The position numbers and the translations under genes are program-made. A stretch of DNA of 64,000 bases from an uncultured Coriobacteriaceae bacterium. Its GTDB lineage: Bacteria > Actinomycetota > Coriobacteriia > Coriobacteriales > Atopobiaceae. The stretch lies in the NCBI GenBank assembly GCA_900552935.1, contig USBN01000004.1:5056-69055 (forward strand), read 5' to 3'. The number at the start of each line of letters is the position of its first letter. Position 1 is the first letter of the stretch. Of this stretch, positions 1 to 8,239 are shown one piece after another. Below the pieces are notes generated by a model. It ran no database searches, had not been told where the DNA came from, and saw only the letters and a program-made list of their open reading frames with translations.

Positions 1-261
1 GCGAAGGACGATTATTCCTGCATCTACACGGATTCCGATCGCTATCTTTCGGTTATCTCGCTCGCGCAACTCGAGGCGAAGCTCTCCCCGCACGGATTCT
101 TCCGCGTGCACCGTGGCTACATCGTCAATCTTCAGTACGTGGAGGACGTCGAGGTCGTGTCGAGCGGCGTGATGCAGCTTGGCATCGCTGGCGTTGAGGG
201 CAAGAAGATTTCCGTCTCGCGTCGCCGCGTCGTGCAGCTCAAGCGCGCCCTGGGGCTCTAA
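1..261 (+). CDS. LytTR-type DNA-binding response regulator, C-terminal part
   Basis: The reading frame is open from the first base of the window and ends with TAA at 259-261, so only about 86 C-terminal residues are present. They contain the LytTR core: a segment reading FFRVHRGYIVNL is the typical second half of this fold, followed by the beta-strand tail and KKISVSRR. LytTR domains bind direct-repeat promoter sites and are usually fused to a receiver domain in two-component regulators. The receiver part would lie upstream of the window and cannot be seen. The next gene starts 3 bases after the stop, so the two are probably co-transcribed. Confidence 0.85.
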   Translation, partial: AKDDYSCIYTDSDRYLSVISLAQLEAKLSPHGFFRVHRGYIVNLQYVEDVEVVSSGVMQLGIAGVEGKKISVSRRRVVQLKRALGL

Positions 262-264
262 CCC

Positions 265-774
265 ATGGCGCTGCGACGCATCGACGTTATCTCGGACACC
301 CACGGCAAGCTCTCACGCGAGCTGCTTGACGCGCTTGATGGGTGCGACCTCATCGTCCACGCCGGCGACATTACCTCGGAGGACGACTTCATTACGCTTA
401 AGGCGCTTGCGCCCCTGCGGATGTGCCTGGGCAACAATGACTGGGCGGGCGAGTACGGGCCTGAGGTGAAGCGTCTCGTGCGCTTCGAATACGAGGGCTT
501 GCAGTTCAGTGTCACGCACTATCGCGAGAACCTTACGGGCGAGCACTGCGACGTGGGAGTTTGCGGCCACACCCACGTGCCGGAGATCGTCGAGCGCGTG
601 AATGGTTCCATCATCGTGAACCCGGGCAGCCCGACGTTCCCGAGGAGCATGGCGGGCCCGACGATCGCTCGCCTCATGGTGCAGGACGGCCACGTGGTTT
701 CTTCGAACATCGTGAAGCTGAAGGTCCCCGAGAAGGACGGGCGCGGTAAGGGCCGCTTCTTCATGGGCTGGTAG
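265..774 (+). CDS. YfcE/MJ0936-family metallophosphoesterase
   Basis: A 169-aa calcineurin-like phosphoesterase of the small YfcE type. All metal-binding blocks are visible: DVISDTHG near residues 7-14 (D and H ligands), VHAGDI, LGNND, and CGHTHVPEI near the middle, followed by NPGSPTFPR. Family members hydrolyse phosphodiester bonds using two metal ions in the cytoplasm; the physiological substrate is usually unknown. The length is normal for the family. It starts at ATG 265, right behind the LytTR gene. Downstream lay a short intergenic hairpin that is now split by the IS element. Confidence 0.9.
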   Translation: MALRRIDVISDTHGKLSRELLDALDGCDLIVHAGDITSEDDFITLKALAPLRMCLGNNDWAGEYGPEVKRLVRFEYEGLQFSVTHYRENLTGEHCDVGVCGHTHVPEIVERVNGSIIVNPGSPTFPRSMAGPTIARLMVQDGHVVSSNIVKLKVPEKDGRGKGRFFMGW

Positions 775-795
775 CCTGGCCGTAGCGGGGCGAGC

Positions 796-908
796 CTATG
801 CCTGGGCCGTGACGGCGTGGCTGATGCTGTGGGCCAGGGCGAGTGCGGTGCCGACGCGGCCGGTGACGATTCGAGATATGGAACGCGAAGCGCCCGCGGA
901 GCCGATGG
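796..908 (-). other. Intergenic remnant left of the IS; coding-like on minus strand
   Basis: If the IS element and one TGG duplication are removed, the minus strand stays open in the trxA frame from the trxA stop (2467-2469) through 2466-2361 and 908-799 to a TAG at 796-798, about 72 codons. The last codons (ATC GTC ACC GGC CGC GTC GGC ACC) fit the favoured codon set. There is no start codon in this stretch and no family was recognised, so chance openness in GC-rich DNA is the simpler reading. It is recorded as a possible decayed gene end. Confidence 0.2.
890..908. other. Left half of a hairpin split by the IS element
   Basis: Bases 890-900 (gcgcccgcgga) are the exact reverse complement of 2363-2373 (tccgcgggcgc). 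Without the IS these would form a perfect 11-bp GC-rich stem with a 10-base loop between the convergent yfcE-like and trxA genes, a likely bidirectional termination structure although without a clear T-run. The IS sits inside the loop. Confidence 0.7.
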
Positions 909-944
909 TGAACTGCGCCCCGAATCTTGGACGGGTTAACTAAA
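909..944 (+). repeat. IS terminal inverted repeat, orfB end
   Basis: A 36-base end starting TGAACTGCGCCCC and finishing AACTAAA. It matches the complement of the other end with scattered mismatches; shared blocks are TGAACTGC, TCTTGGAC and ACTAAA. Confidence 0.85.
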
Positions 945-952
945 ACGCGCGA

Positions 953-1864
953 CTAAACCGCCATCAAGGACTGGCTTCGGAACTCCTCCGGGGTCAGTCC
1001 TTTCAGTCCCTTCTGCCTGCGCCGAGTGTTCCAGTGGACTATGTAGGCCTCGAGGTCCTCCTTGAACGACTCGAAGTCGTCCCAGTCGCGACCTCGGAAG
1101 AACTCGTCCTTCATGTGGCCGAACAGCCCCTCGGTGCAGGCGTTGTCCAGGCAGTTGCCCTTGCGCGACATGCTCTGCACGATGCCGGCGGCCCGCAGCC
1201 TCGAGACGTAGCGGTCGCTCTGGTACTGCCAGCCCATGTCGGACTGCAGCACCGGCCGGGCTCCCTCCGGCATCCGGGAGATCAGCATGTCGAGCATCTC
1301 CTCCTGCTGCGCCATGTCGGGCGACTCGGATATCGACCACGCCGCGATCTCGCGGCTGCCGAAGTCGTACGCCGGGGCGAAGTAGGCCTTCCCGAACGAG
1401 CACCTGAACTCGGTGACGTCGGTGCCCATCTTCCGCCACGGCCCGTCGGAGGCGAAGTCGCGGCCGAGCACGTTCTCGAAGGTCTCGCCGACCGGGCCCC
1501 TGCACGAGTTGTACCTGTGGTAGTCGGTCTCGCGGCGTATGCCGCACCTCAGCCCCATCTCGCCCATCATCTTGAGCGCGGTCTTGTCCGCGATGCGCGC
1601 GCCGCGCTCGGCGCGCAGGCACATCGCGAGCTGCCGGTGCCCGCACCCGTTCGGCGTCCTCGAGAATATCTCCCTGGCCGCGTCCCACAGCTCCGGCCTG
1701 GTCGGCCTCCTCGGGTGGGCCAGCGCGTAATAGTACGTCGAGCGGGCGAGCCCGGCGCACTCCAGCAGGTCGGACAGGCCGAACCGCCCCGAAAGCTCGC
1801 TCACGGCCGCGGCCCTCTCGCGGCTCGAAAGCGCTTCTCCGCCTTCAGGGCGATCGATTTTTTT
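953..1864 (-). CDS. IS3-family transposase OrfB (DDE integrase), made by -1 frameshift
   Basis: The frame is open from 2008 but is read in practice from the A7 run at 1864-1858 after a -1 shift out of orfA. It has an HTH_21-like start (YYALAHPRRPTRPEL), then the rve integrase core. The catalytic triad is visible: D in KMGTDVTEF, D in QSDMGWQY, and E in CTEGLFGHMKDEF, with the integrase tail YIVHWNTRRRQKGL. These are standard for IS150-group IS3 elements, where the OrfAB fusion is the active transposase. The stop is at 953, only 9 bases inside the inverted repeat. No inactivating change is seen. Confidence 0.9.
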   Translation of the reverse strand, partial: KKIDRPEGGEALSSRERAAAVSELSGRFGLSDLLECAGLARSTYYYALAHPRRPTRPELWDAAREIFSRTPNGCGHRQLAMCLRAERGARIADKTALKMMGEMGLRCGIRRETDYHRYNSCRGPVGETFENVLGRDFASDGPWRKMGTDVTEFRCSFGKAYFAPAYDFGSREIAAWSISESPDMAQQEEMLDMLISRMPEGARPVLQSDMGWQYQSDRYVSRLRAAGIVQSMSRKGNCLDNACTEGLFGHMKDEFFRGRDWDDFESFKEDLEAYIVHWNTRRRQKGLKGLTPEEFRSQSLMAV

Positions 1865-2298
1865 AGGTAGGCGACCTGGGCCTCGAGCCTCGCCACCTCG
1901 CGCTCGAGCCGCTGCTCCCGCGTCGTCCGGGAGGCGCCGGCCCCCTTCGGCCTGCCCCTGGGCCGGGGCCTGAGCGCCTCGGCCCCGCCCTCGCGGTACC
2001 TGCGGCACCAGACGTCCAGCGGCGACCTGGAGGCTATGCCGAGCTCCCTCATGACGTCGGGCTTCGCCCGCCCCGAGTCGACCACGGCGCTCGCGGCGGC
2101 CACCTTGGTCTCCCAGTCATACGACCTCTTGTGTCCCATGTCGAGCAGGCCCTCCCGTCCAACCGAGCGGAACGTCTGCTCCCATTGTCTCACGGAGTTC
2201 GGGGAAACCCCGAGCCTGCGGGCGACGGCCCTGCGGCCGAGCCCCCTCTCGAACATGTCGGCGGCGGCGGACCTGACGCCCGGACCGTACGTGGTCAT
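1801..2298 (-). CDS. IS3-family transposase OrfA (HTH protein)
   Basis: The start is ATG at 2298, 7 bases behind GGGAGG, giving about 165 aa. An earlier ATG at 2358 lies outside the element and was not used. The protein has two helix-turn-helix segments (ARRLGVSPNSVRQWEQ and a second near DVMRELGIASRSPLDVW) and then a leucine/glutamate-rich coiled region (EQRLEREVARLEAQVAYLKK) typical of OrfA dimerisation. The codons TAC CTA AAA AAA TCG at the end of this coil contain the heptamer A AAA AAA in the correct phase for -1 ribosomal slippage into orfB. Confidence 0.88.
   Translation of the reverse strand: MTTYGPGVRSAAADMFERGLGRRAVARRLGVSPNSVRQWEQTFRSVGREGLLDMGHKRSYDWETKVAAASAVVDSGRAKPDVMRELGIASRSPLDVWCRRYREGGAEALRPRPRGRPKGAGASRTTREQRLEREVARLEAQVAYLKKSIALKAEKRFRAARGPRP
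1858..1864 (-). promoter_or_regulatory. A7 slippery site for -1 frameshifting (orfA to orfB)
   Basis: Seven T on the plus strand give A AAA AAA in the orfA phase. Slipping back one base joins LKK of OrfA to the IDRPEGG frame of OrfB. This is the established IS3 mechanism for making OrfAB. Confidence 0.8.
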
Positions 2299-2322
2299 AG
2301 ATAAGCCTCCCATTCCTCGGAC

Positions 2323-2357
2323 TTTAGTTTTCTGTCCAAGAAATGGGAGGCAGTTCA
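2323..2357 (-). repeat. IS terminal inverted repeat, orfA end
   Basis: A 35-base end reading TGAACTGCCTCCC then TTCTTGGAC and ACTAAA on the minus strand. It is the partner of 909-944, and TGG follows at 2358-2360. Confidence 0.85.
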
Positions 2358-2466
2358 TGGGTTCCGCGGGCGCTTGGTATATCTTGCTGGTGGTGCCGGA
2401 CGCGAGTGACGAGCTTGAGTCCCGATGCGCCCGGCGTGTCTGGGCCCCGAGCTTGTCGGCGCTTGC

Positions 2467-2787
2467 CTACAGGTACTCGCACAGCTCGGCGAGGATGCGG
2501 GCCTTGGGGGCGCTGCCGACCATCGTGTGAACCGCCTTGCCGCCCTTGAAGAGGATGAGCGTGGGGATGGACATGACCTGGAAGCGCATGGCGAGGTCCT
2601 GCTCGTCCTCGACGTTGCACTTATAGACGGCAAGCTCGCTGGGCATTTCGTTGGCAATTTCCTCGATGATGGGGGAGAGGGCACGGCAGGGTCCGCACCA
2701 AGATGCCCAGAAGTCGACGAGGACGGGCTTCTCGGAGCTGCGGATGATGTCATCGAACGTATCCTGGGTGATTGCCTTTGCAGCCAT
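2467..2787 (-). CDS. trxA: Thioredoxin
   Basis: A 106-aa protein of the usual thioredoxin length. The active site is W-C-G-P-C at residues 30-34 (WASWCGPC) and the cis-proline loop is SIPTLILF. It reduces protein disulfides in the cytoplasm, using thioredoxin reductase, which is not in this window. ATG 2787 follows AGGAGG at a good distance. It is transcribed divergently from the gene at 2908. Its downstream hairpin has been split by the IS element, which may change transcript termination. Confidence 0.96.
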   Translation of the reverse strand: MAAKAITQDTFDDIIRSSEKPVLVDFWASWCGPCRALSPIIEEIANEMPSELAVYKCNVEDEQDLAMRFQVMSIPTLILFKGGKAVHTMVGSAPKARILAELCEYL

Positions 2788-2907
2788 GGTGGCCCTCCTA
2801 TGATCTTGTGGCGTGGGGCGCGGCCCACGCGATTGTTGACGACGGGGTTATACCCGGAAAATGGGCGTTAGAATCATAGACCGGTTAAGTTGGCGGCGGA
2901 GGTCCCC

Positions 2908-3438
2908 ATGGGTGTGAGTGACGAGTACGTGAACAAGGCGAAGGCCGAGCTCGGCGATCTCGCTGATGCCGGCGTGGTCATGTCTGGCAACGCCTTCTCT
3001 CCCGTGCTGCTCGTGAAGGGCGAGCCCGAGGAGGCTGGCGTCAAGCTTCTGGCTGGCCCGGATGGCGACGCCCTGCGCGCCGCCCTTGGCGCCCTCGGCT
3101 ATGCGCCGGAGGAGTGGGCCGCGCTCTCCGTCCGCGATGCGGAGGGGTTTCCCCTGGTGCCGGGAACGTTACGCCTTGCCATCGCCACGCTCGACCCCGC
3201 CACGGTCATTGCGCTGGACGCTCCTGCCGTCACCGCTATTTGCGAGGCTTTTGCCGATGAGCTCGTCGAGCTCGAGAGCCTCGAGGCGGCGACGCTCGCA
3301 CCCGGGTATGTGGTGCGCTTGCTGGGCATGCGCGTTCTTGCCCTCGGCGGTTTCGAGCAGAGTCTCGCGGACGCGAAGGCGAAGCAGGTCATGTGGGCTC
3401 GCCTGAAGCAGGTCCCGCCGCTGGGCGAGCCGTACTAG
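2908..3438 (+). CDS. Conserved-looking protein of unknown function
   Basis: A 176-aa acidic, Ala/Leu-rich soluble protein without signal peptide or membrane segment. The start is set at ATG 2908 because GGAGG lies 6-7 bases upstream; the TTG at 2890 would place that Shine-Dalgarno inside the gene. Codon usage is the strong GTC/GCC pattern of the neighbours, so it is very likely a real gene. Nothing recognisable as a catalytic motif is seen. It stands alone between divergent trxA and pgi. Confidence 0.75.
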   Translation: MGVSDEYVNKAKAELGDLADAGVVMSGNAFSPVLLVKGEPEEAGVKLLAGPDGDALRAALGALGYAPEEWAALSVRDAEGFPLVPGTLRLAIATLDPATVIALDAPAVTAICEAFADELVELESLEAATLAPGYVVRLLGMRVLALGGFEQSLADAKAKQVMWARLKQVPPLGEPY

Positions 3439-3664
3439 GCGTGCCGGGCTGGGTGCCGGGCCAGGTCTGGTGCCGGCAGGCCGGATGCCGGATCAGGTCT
3501 GATGCGGGGGGACGGCGTGCTCGTCCGGGCGACAGGCGTGCCGGGCAAGTCAGCAGCTCGTAACAAACCGATAGACTTCGGTTTCTTCGCTTGCGCGTTG
3601 CGCTACGCTTAAGCCTGCTGAGAATCGCCCCGGAGTGTCCGGGGCCTGCGGTCAAGGAGGACTT

Positions 3665-5359
<1,695 letters not shown>

Positions 5360-5452
5360 GGCTGCCACGTCGGTGACGTGGCGGGCTGTTGCGCGGGCGA
5401 GCTGTTGTACGTGCGCGGGCTGTTGCGCGGGTGCAAACTTGAATTGATAACG

Positions 5453-5488
5453 AAGCGGGCCACATCGTTTGGGTGTGGCCCGCTTTTT
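5453..5488 (+). terminator. Rho-independent terminator downstream of pgi
   Basis: Stem gcgggccaca / tgtggcccgc around a 9-base loop, followed by TTTTT at 5484-5488. AA precedes the stem on the other side. A second 8-bp hairpin without T-run (5364-5382) lies just after the pgi stop. Confidence 0.9.
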
Positions 5489-5527
5489 GCTGCGCCTTCG
5501 TAGGCGGCTAGGGGGGTGCAAGGGTGC

Positions 5528-5588
5528 GCCTAACATGCATCAAAGGTGCACGCTTAACGCCTAACATGCATTAAGGGTGCGCGTTTAA
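5528..5588. repeat. Two tandem copies of a 31-bp AT-richer repeat
   Basis: The unit gcctaacatgcat-aa-ggtgc-cg-ttaa starts at 5528 and again at 5559 with about four differences, and a partial copy (aagggtgcgcctaa) precedes it. It lies between the convergent terminators of pgi and the 5709 gene. Its function is unknown. Confidence 0.7.
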
Positions 5589-5662
5589 GCTTGCTATACG
5601 TGCCGAAGTGTCGCCTGTTTCCGGCGCCTGCCCGTGGCGTCACCGGTCGATGCCACGGGCAA

Positions 5663-5699
5663 ACAAAAACGGCATGCTTAGGCGGGCTAAGCATGCCGA
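5663..5699 (-). terminator. Terminator of the 5709-6254 gene
   Basis: On the minus strand, a 12-bp stem (cggcatgcttag / ctaagcatgccg, bases 5670-5698) is followed by TTTTTGTTT (5669-5661). Another stem, tgcccgtggc / gccacgggca, lies just beyond it. Confidence 0.88.
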
Positions 5700-5708
5700 A
5701 AGTGTGAG

Positions 5709-6254
5709 TTACTTTGCGGGCGTAACGAGCTGAATCAGGTCGCGGTGACGCTGTTCGCTGAGGGCGCGCTTGGGCACGATGACGTAGCGCGGGCCCACGA
5801 ACTCGACTACGCTGACCTCGCGGCCGAGGTGCAGCTTATGAACGGTCGAGAGCGGAAGCTCCTCGGCCTCTTTGCCGGGGACGTTGGCGACGAGGTAATC
5901 GGGGTAGACCTCGACCTTGACGCGGCGGCTCTCCTTGGGGAGCCCGGTGATGTCGAGGCCAGCCTTCTTGAGGCGCCTGAGGTGGAACTGATTCCAGTGG
6001 TCAGAGACGAACCAGAGGACAACCTCGACGCAGACGAGCGAGGCGAGGAGGAGCGTCACCTGCCTTCCGCTGGGCGACATCGCGATGAAGACAATCACGA
6101 TGAGCAGAAGGACGCTCGCGATGTTCGACGGGTTGCGGAGACGATTGCCCATCATGGCGAGAGAGGCATCCTCGAGGAGGGTGTGGTTCACGTCATAGCT
6201 GAACGAGAAAAGGTGGTTGTCCGGGGACTTCTTCGAGGTGCTCTTCTTTGCCAT
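5709..6254 (-). CDS. YcxB-like two-TM membrane protein
   Basis: 181 aa. A lysine/serine-rich N-terminus is followed by two adjacent hydrophobic segments (near IASVLLLIVIVFIAM and LLLASLVCVEVVLWFV) and a C-terminal soluble beta-rich domain. That domain ends in YVIVPKRALSE, the pattern seen in YcxB-like C-terminal domains. The function is unknown; proteins of this shape are often regulatory or stress-linked. It ends at its own terminator and begins about 40 bases from the stop of the helicase gene, so it may share the helicase transcript. Confidence 0.7.
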   Translation of the reverse strand: MAKKSTSKKSPDNHLFSFSYDVNHTLLEDASLAMMGNRLRNPSNIASVLLLIVIVFIAMSPSGRQVTLLLASLVCVEVVLWFVSDHWNQFHLRRLKKAGLDITGLPKESRRVKVEVYPDYLVANVPGKEAEELPLSTVHKLHLGREVSVVEFVGPRYVIVPKRALSEQRHRDLIQLVTPAK

Positions 6255-6295
6255 GATGACTCCTGTGCCTGCCGACCCTGCGGTCCGGCTTTTGA

Positions 6296-7996
6296 CTAGT
6301 AGATTCCGCGCTCGCGGCCCTGGCGGCCGCCCACGCGACGACGCGGCTTGCCGGTCGGCTTGGGCGCGTGTTTCGAGGCGGGCTTGCCAGACTTCGAGAT
6401 TCCGCCGGCAGCCTTCTGACGCCTCGCGGCGTCGCCCTGGCGCTGGCTCGACCCCTTGCGAGCGGCATTCGGAACCTGGGTGCGAACGCCGGAACCCTTG
6501 CCCTTGCGCCTACGCTTCTTGCCGCTGGCCTCGGCTTCGAGTTCTGCAATCTCACCGCGGCTGAGGAGGGCGCCGGTCGCGTCGATCTTGCGCCTACCGT
6601 GAGGGGTGTTCTCTCGGGGGTCGCGGTCCGTCTGGGCGTCACGGTCGGCGCGCTCTTTGCGGTCGCCCGTCTCGCGATCCTTACGGCCCTCACGCTTGCG
6701 GCCCTCGGACCTGCCGCCTTCGCGACCCTCGCCGCCGCGCCCAGACCTACCCTTACCGCCGCGCTTCCTGCGTTTCTTGCCGGCGCCGCGTGCGGGAGCA
6801 TCCGCGGTGCGGTTGGGGTCGAGCTCGGGGAGCTCCTCGCCCAGCTCGAGCTCGACCTTTGCCTCGTAGGGAGGGACGACCTGGCCCATGAGGCGCTCGA
6901 TGTCAAAGAGGTCCTCGGCGTCGTTGACGGTCACGAAGGTGAGCGCCCAGCCCGTCTCGCCGGCACGACCCGTGCGGCCAATGCGGTGGATGTAGTCCTC
7001 GGGATCCTCCGGGACGTCGAAGTTGACGACGTATCGAACGTCGGAGACGTCGATGCCTCGAGCGAGGACGTCCGTGGCGACGAGGATGTCGACCTTGCCG
7101 TCGCGGAAGTCGCGAAGTGCGCGCTCGCGCTGGTTCTGGCTGCGGTCGCCGTGGATGGGCGCGCAGGCGATGCCGGCGCGGCGCAGGCGACGGCAACAGG
7201 CGTCCGCGCGGTGCTTGGTGCGGGTGAAGACGATCACGCGGTCCGTGCCCTCGCTCTTGAGGACCTTGGTGAGCAGGCCGCTCTTCTCGTCAAGGGAGAC
7301 GGGGAGAACGTACTGGTCGATCGTCTCGGCGACAGTGCCCTTGTGGGCGATCTCGACGGTGGCGGGGTCATGTACGAGGTCGCGAATGCCGCCGATGGCG
7401 GTCTCGTCGAGCGTGGCGGAGAAGAGCAGCGTCTGACGCGTGGAAGGCGTCTCGGACACGATCTTGCGCATCTGGGGCAGGAAGCCCATGTCGAGCATGC
7501 GATCGGCCTCGTCGAGGACAAGCACCTCGACCTCGTCAAGATGAGCCTCACCCTGCTCGATGAGGTCGACGAGGCGACCAGGCGTGGCGACGAGGATGTC
7601 ACAGCCGCGGCGAAGGGCCTGCTTCTGCGGTTCGTAGCCAACGCCACCCACGATGGTGACGCTGCGGTGATGCGTGTATGCCTCGACGGTGGTGCAGACG
7701 TCGGCGATCTGCTGGGCGAGCTCGCGGGTGGGAGTCACGACGAGCATGGCGGGGCCATGATGGCGCGCGACGTGGGTGAGACGGCTCATGGAGGGAAGGA
7801 CGAAGGCCGCGGTCTTGCCGGTGCCCGTCTGGGCGGCAGCAAGCAGGTCGCGCCCCTCGAGAACATAGGGGATGGCGTGCGCTTGGACGGGCGTGGGCTC
7901 CGTGTAGCCAAGGGCGTCGACAGCGGCGAGGACCGGCTCGGAAAGGCCGAGGCCGGAGAAGGCGACGGCGTCGCCCGGGGTGGTGCTCTGGGTCAT
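6296..7996 (-). CDS. DEAD-box ATP-dependent RNA helicase with basic tail
   Basis: A 566-aa RhlE/CsdA-like helicase. The motifs are in order: Q motif (GYTEPTPVQ), motif I AAQTGTGKT, PTRELAQQ, motif II VLDEADRMLD, SAT, ATDVLARGID, and motif VI HRIGRTGRAG. The last roughly 190 residues are a low-complexity Arg/Lys/Gly region, as in helicases acting on structured RNA or ribosome precursors. RNA unwinding for ribosome assembly or mRNA decay is the likely role. Several large plus-strand ORFs here are shadows of its codon bias. Confidence 0.93.
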   Translation of the reverse strand: MTQSTTPGDAVAFSGLGLSEPVLAAVDALGYTEPTPVQAHAIPYVLEGRDLLAAAQTGTGKTAAFVLPSMSRLTHVARHHGPAMLVVTPTRELAQQIADVCTTVEAYTHHRSVTIVGGVGYEPQKQALRRGCDILVATPGRLVDLIEQGEAHLDEVEVLVLDEADRMLDMGFLPQMRKIVSETPSTRQTLLFSATLDETAIGGIRDLVHDPATVEIAHKGTVAETIDQYVLPVSLDEKSGLLTKVLKSEGTDRVIVFTRTKHRADACCRRLRRAGIACAPIHGDRSQNQRERALRDFRDGKVDILVATDVLARGIDVSDVRYVVNFDVPEDPEDYIHRIGRTGRAGETGWALTFVTVNDAEDLFDIERLMGQVVPPYEAKVELELGEELPELDPNRTADAPARGAGKKRRKRGGKGRSGRGGEGREGGRSEGRKREGRKDRETGDRKERADRDAQTDRDPRENTPHGRRKIDATGALLSRGEIAELEAEASGKKRRRKGKGSGVRTQVPNAARKGSSQRQGDAARRQKAAGGISKSGKPASKHAPKPTGKPRRRVGGRQGRERGIY

Positions 7997-8239
7997 GTAG
8001 TTCGTTCCTATCTGTGGGGAGGGCTTGGGGCGGAGGTTTGCCCCGGCTCCTCGTCTGCGGCTAGGCGGGCGGCGGGTTGCTACGCTCGCGGCCGTTGGTA
8101 TACCGATTATCGATTAGACGAGAACACTGTAGCGGAAGTATGCTTATCGCGCAGCTCAAAGGGGTTACGCTTATGTGCTAACGAGGGATTTCGCGGACAA
8201 ATTCGCAATTCGAACGCAACCGAGCCGGGGGGATGCGCG

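Larger units (their letters stand above)
909..2357 (-). mobile_element. IS3-family insertion sequence (IS150-like), 1449 bp
   Basis: The element is bounded by imperfect terminal inverted repeats (909-944 and 2323-2357) that begin TGAACTG and end CAGTTCA, with the TG...CA tips normal for IS3. It is flanked by a 3-bp direct repeat TGG (906-908 and 2358-2360), a target duplication size known for this family. Two overlapping minus-strand frames encode the HTH protein OrfA and the DDE integrase OrfB, linked by an A7 slippery run at 1858-1864. Both frames are uninterrupted and both ends are intact, so the copy looks functional and recent. It lies in the loop of an intergenic hairpin. Confidence 0.92.

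Noticed and set aside
2890..2907. TTG start at 2890 for the unknown protein after trxA.
   Set aside because: GGAGG directly before ATG 2908 would then lie inside the gene; ATG 2908 is better supported.
6368..8239. The CapA-frame ORF extends upstream to 6368 for 1217 aa in total.
   Set aside because: This part is antisense to the DEAD-box helicase, whose motifs are clear on the minus strand. Ribosome site and domain structure support ATG 8240.
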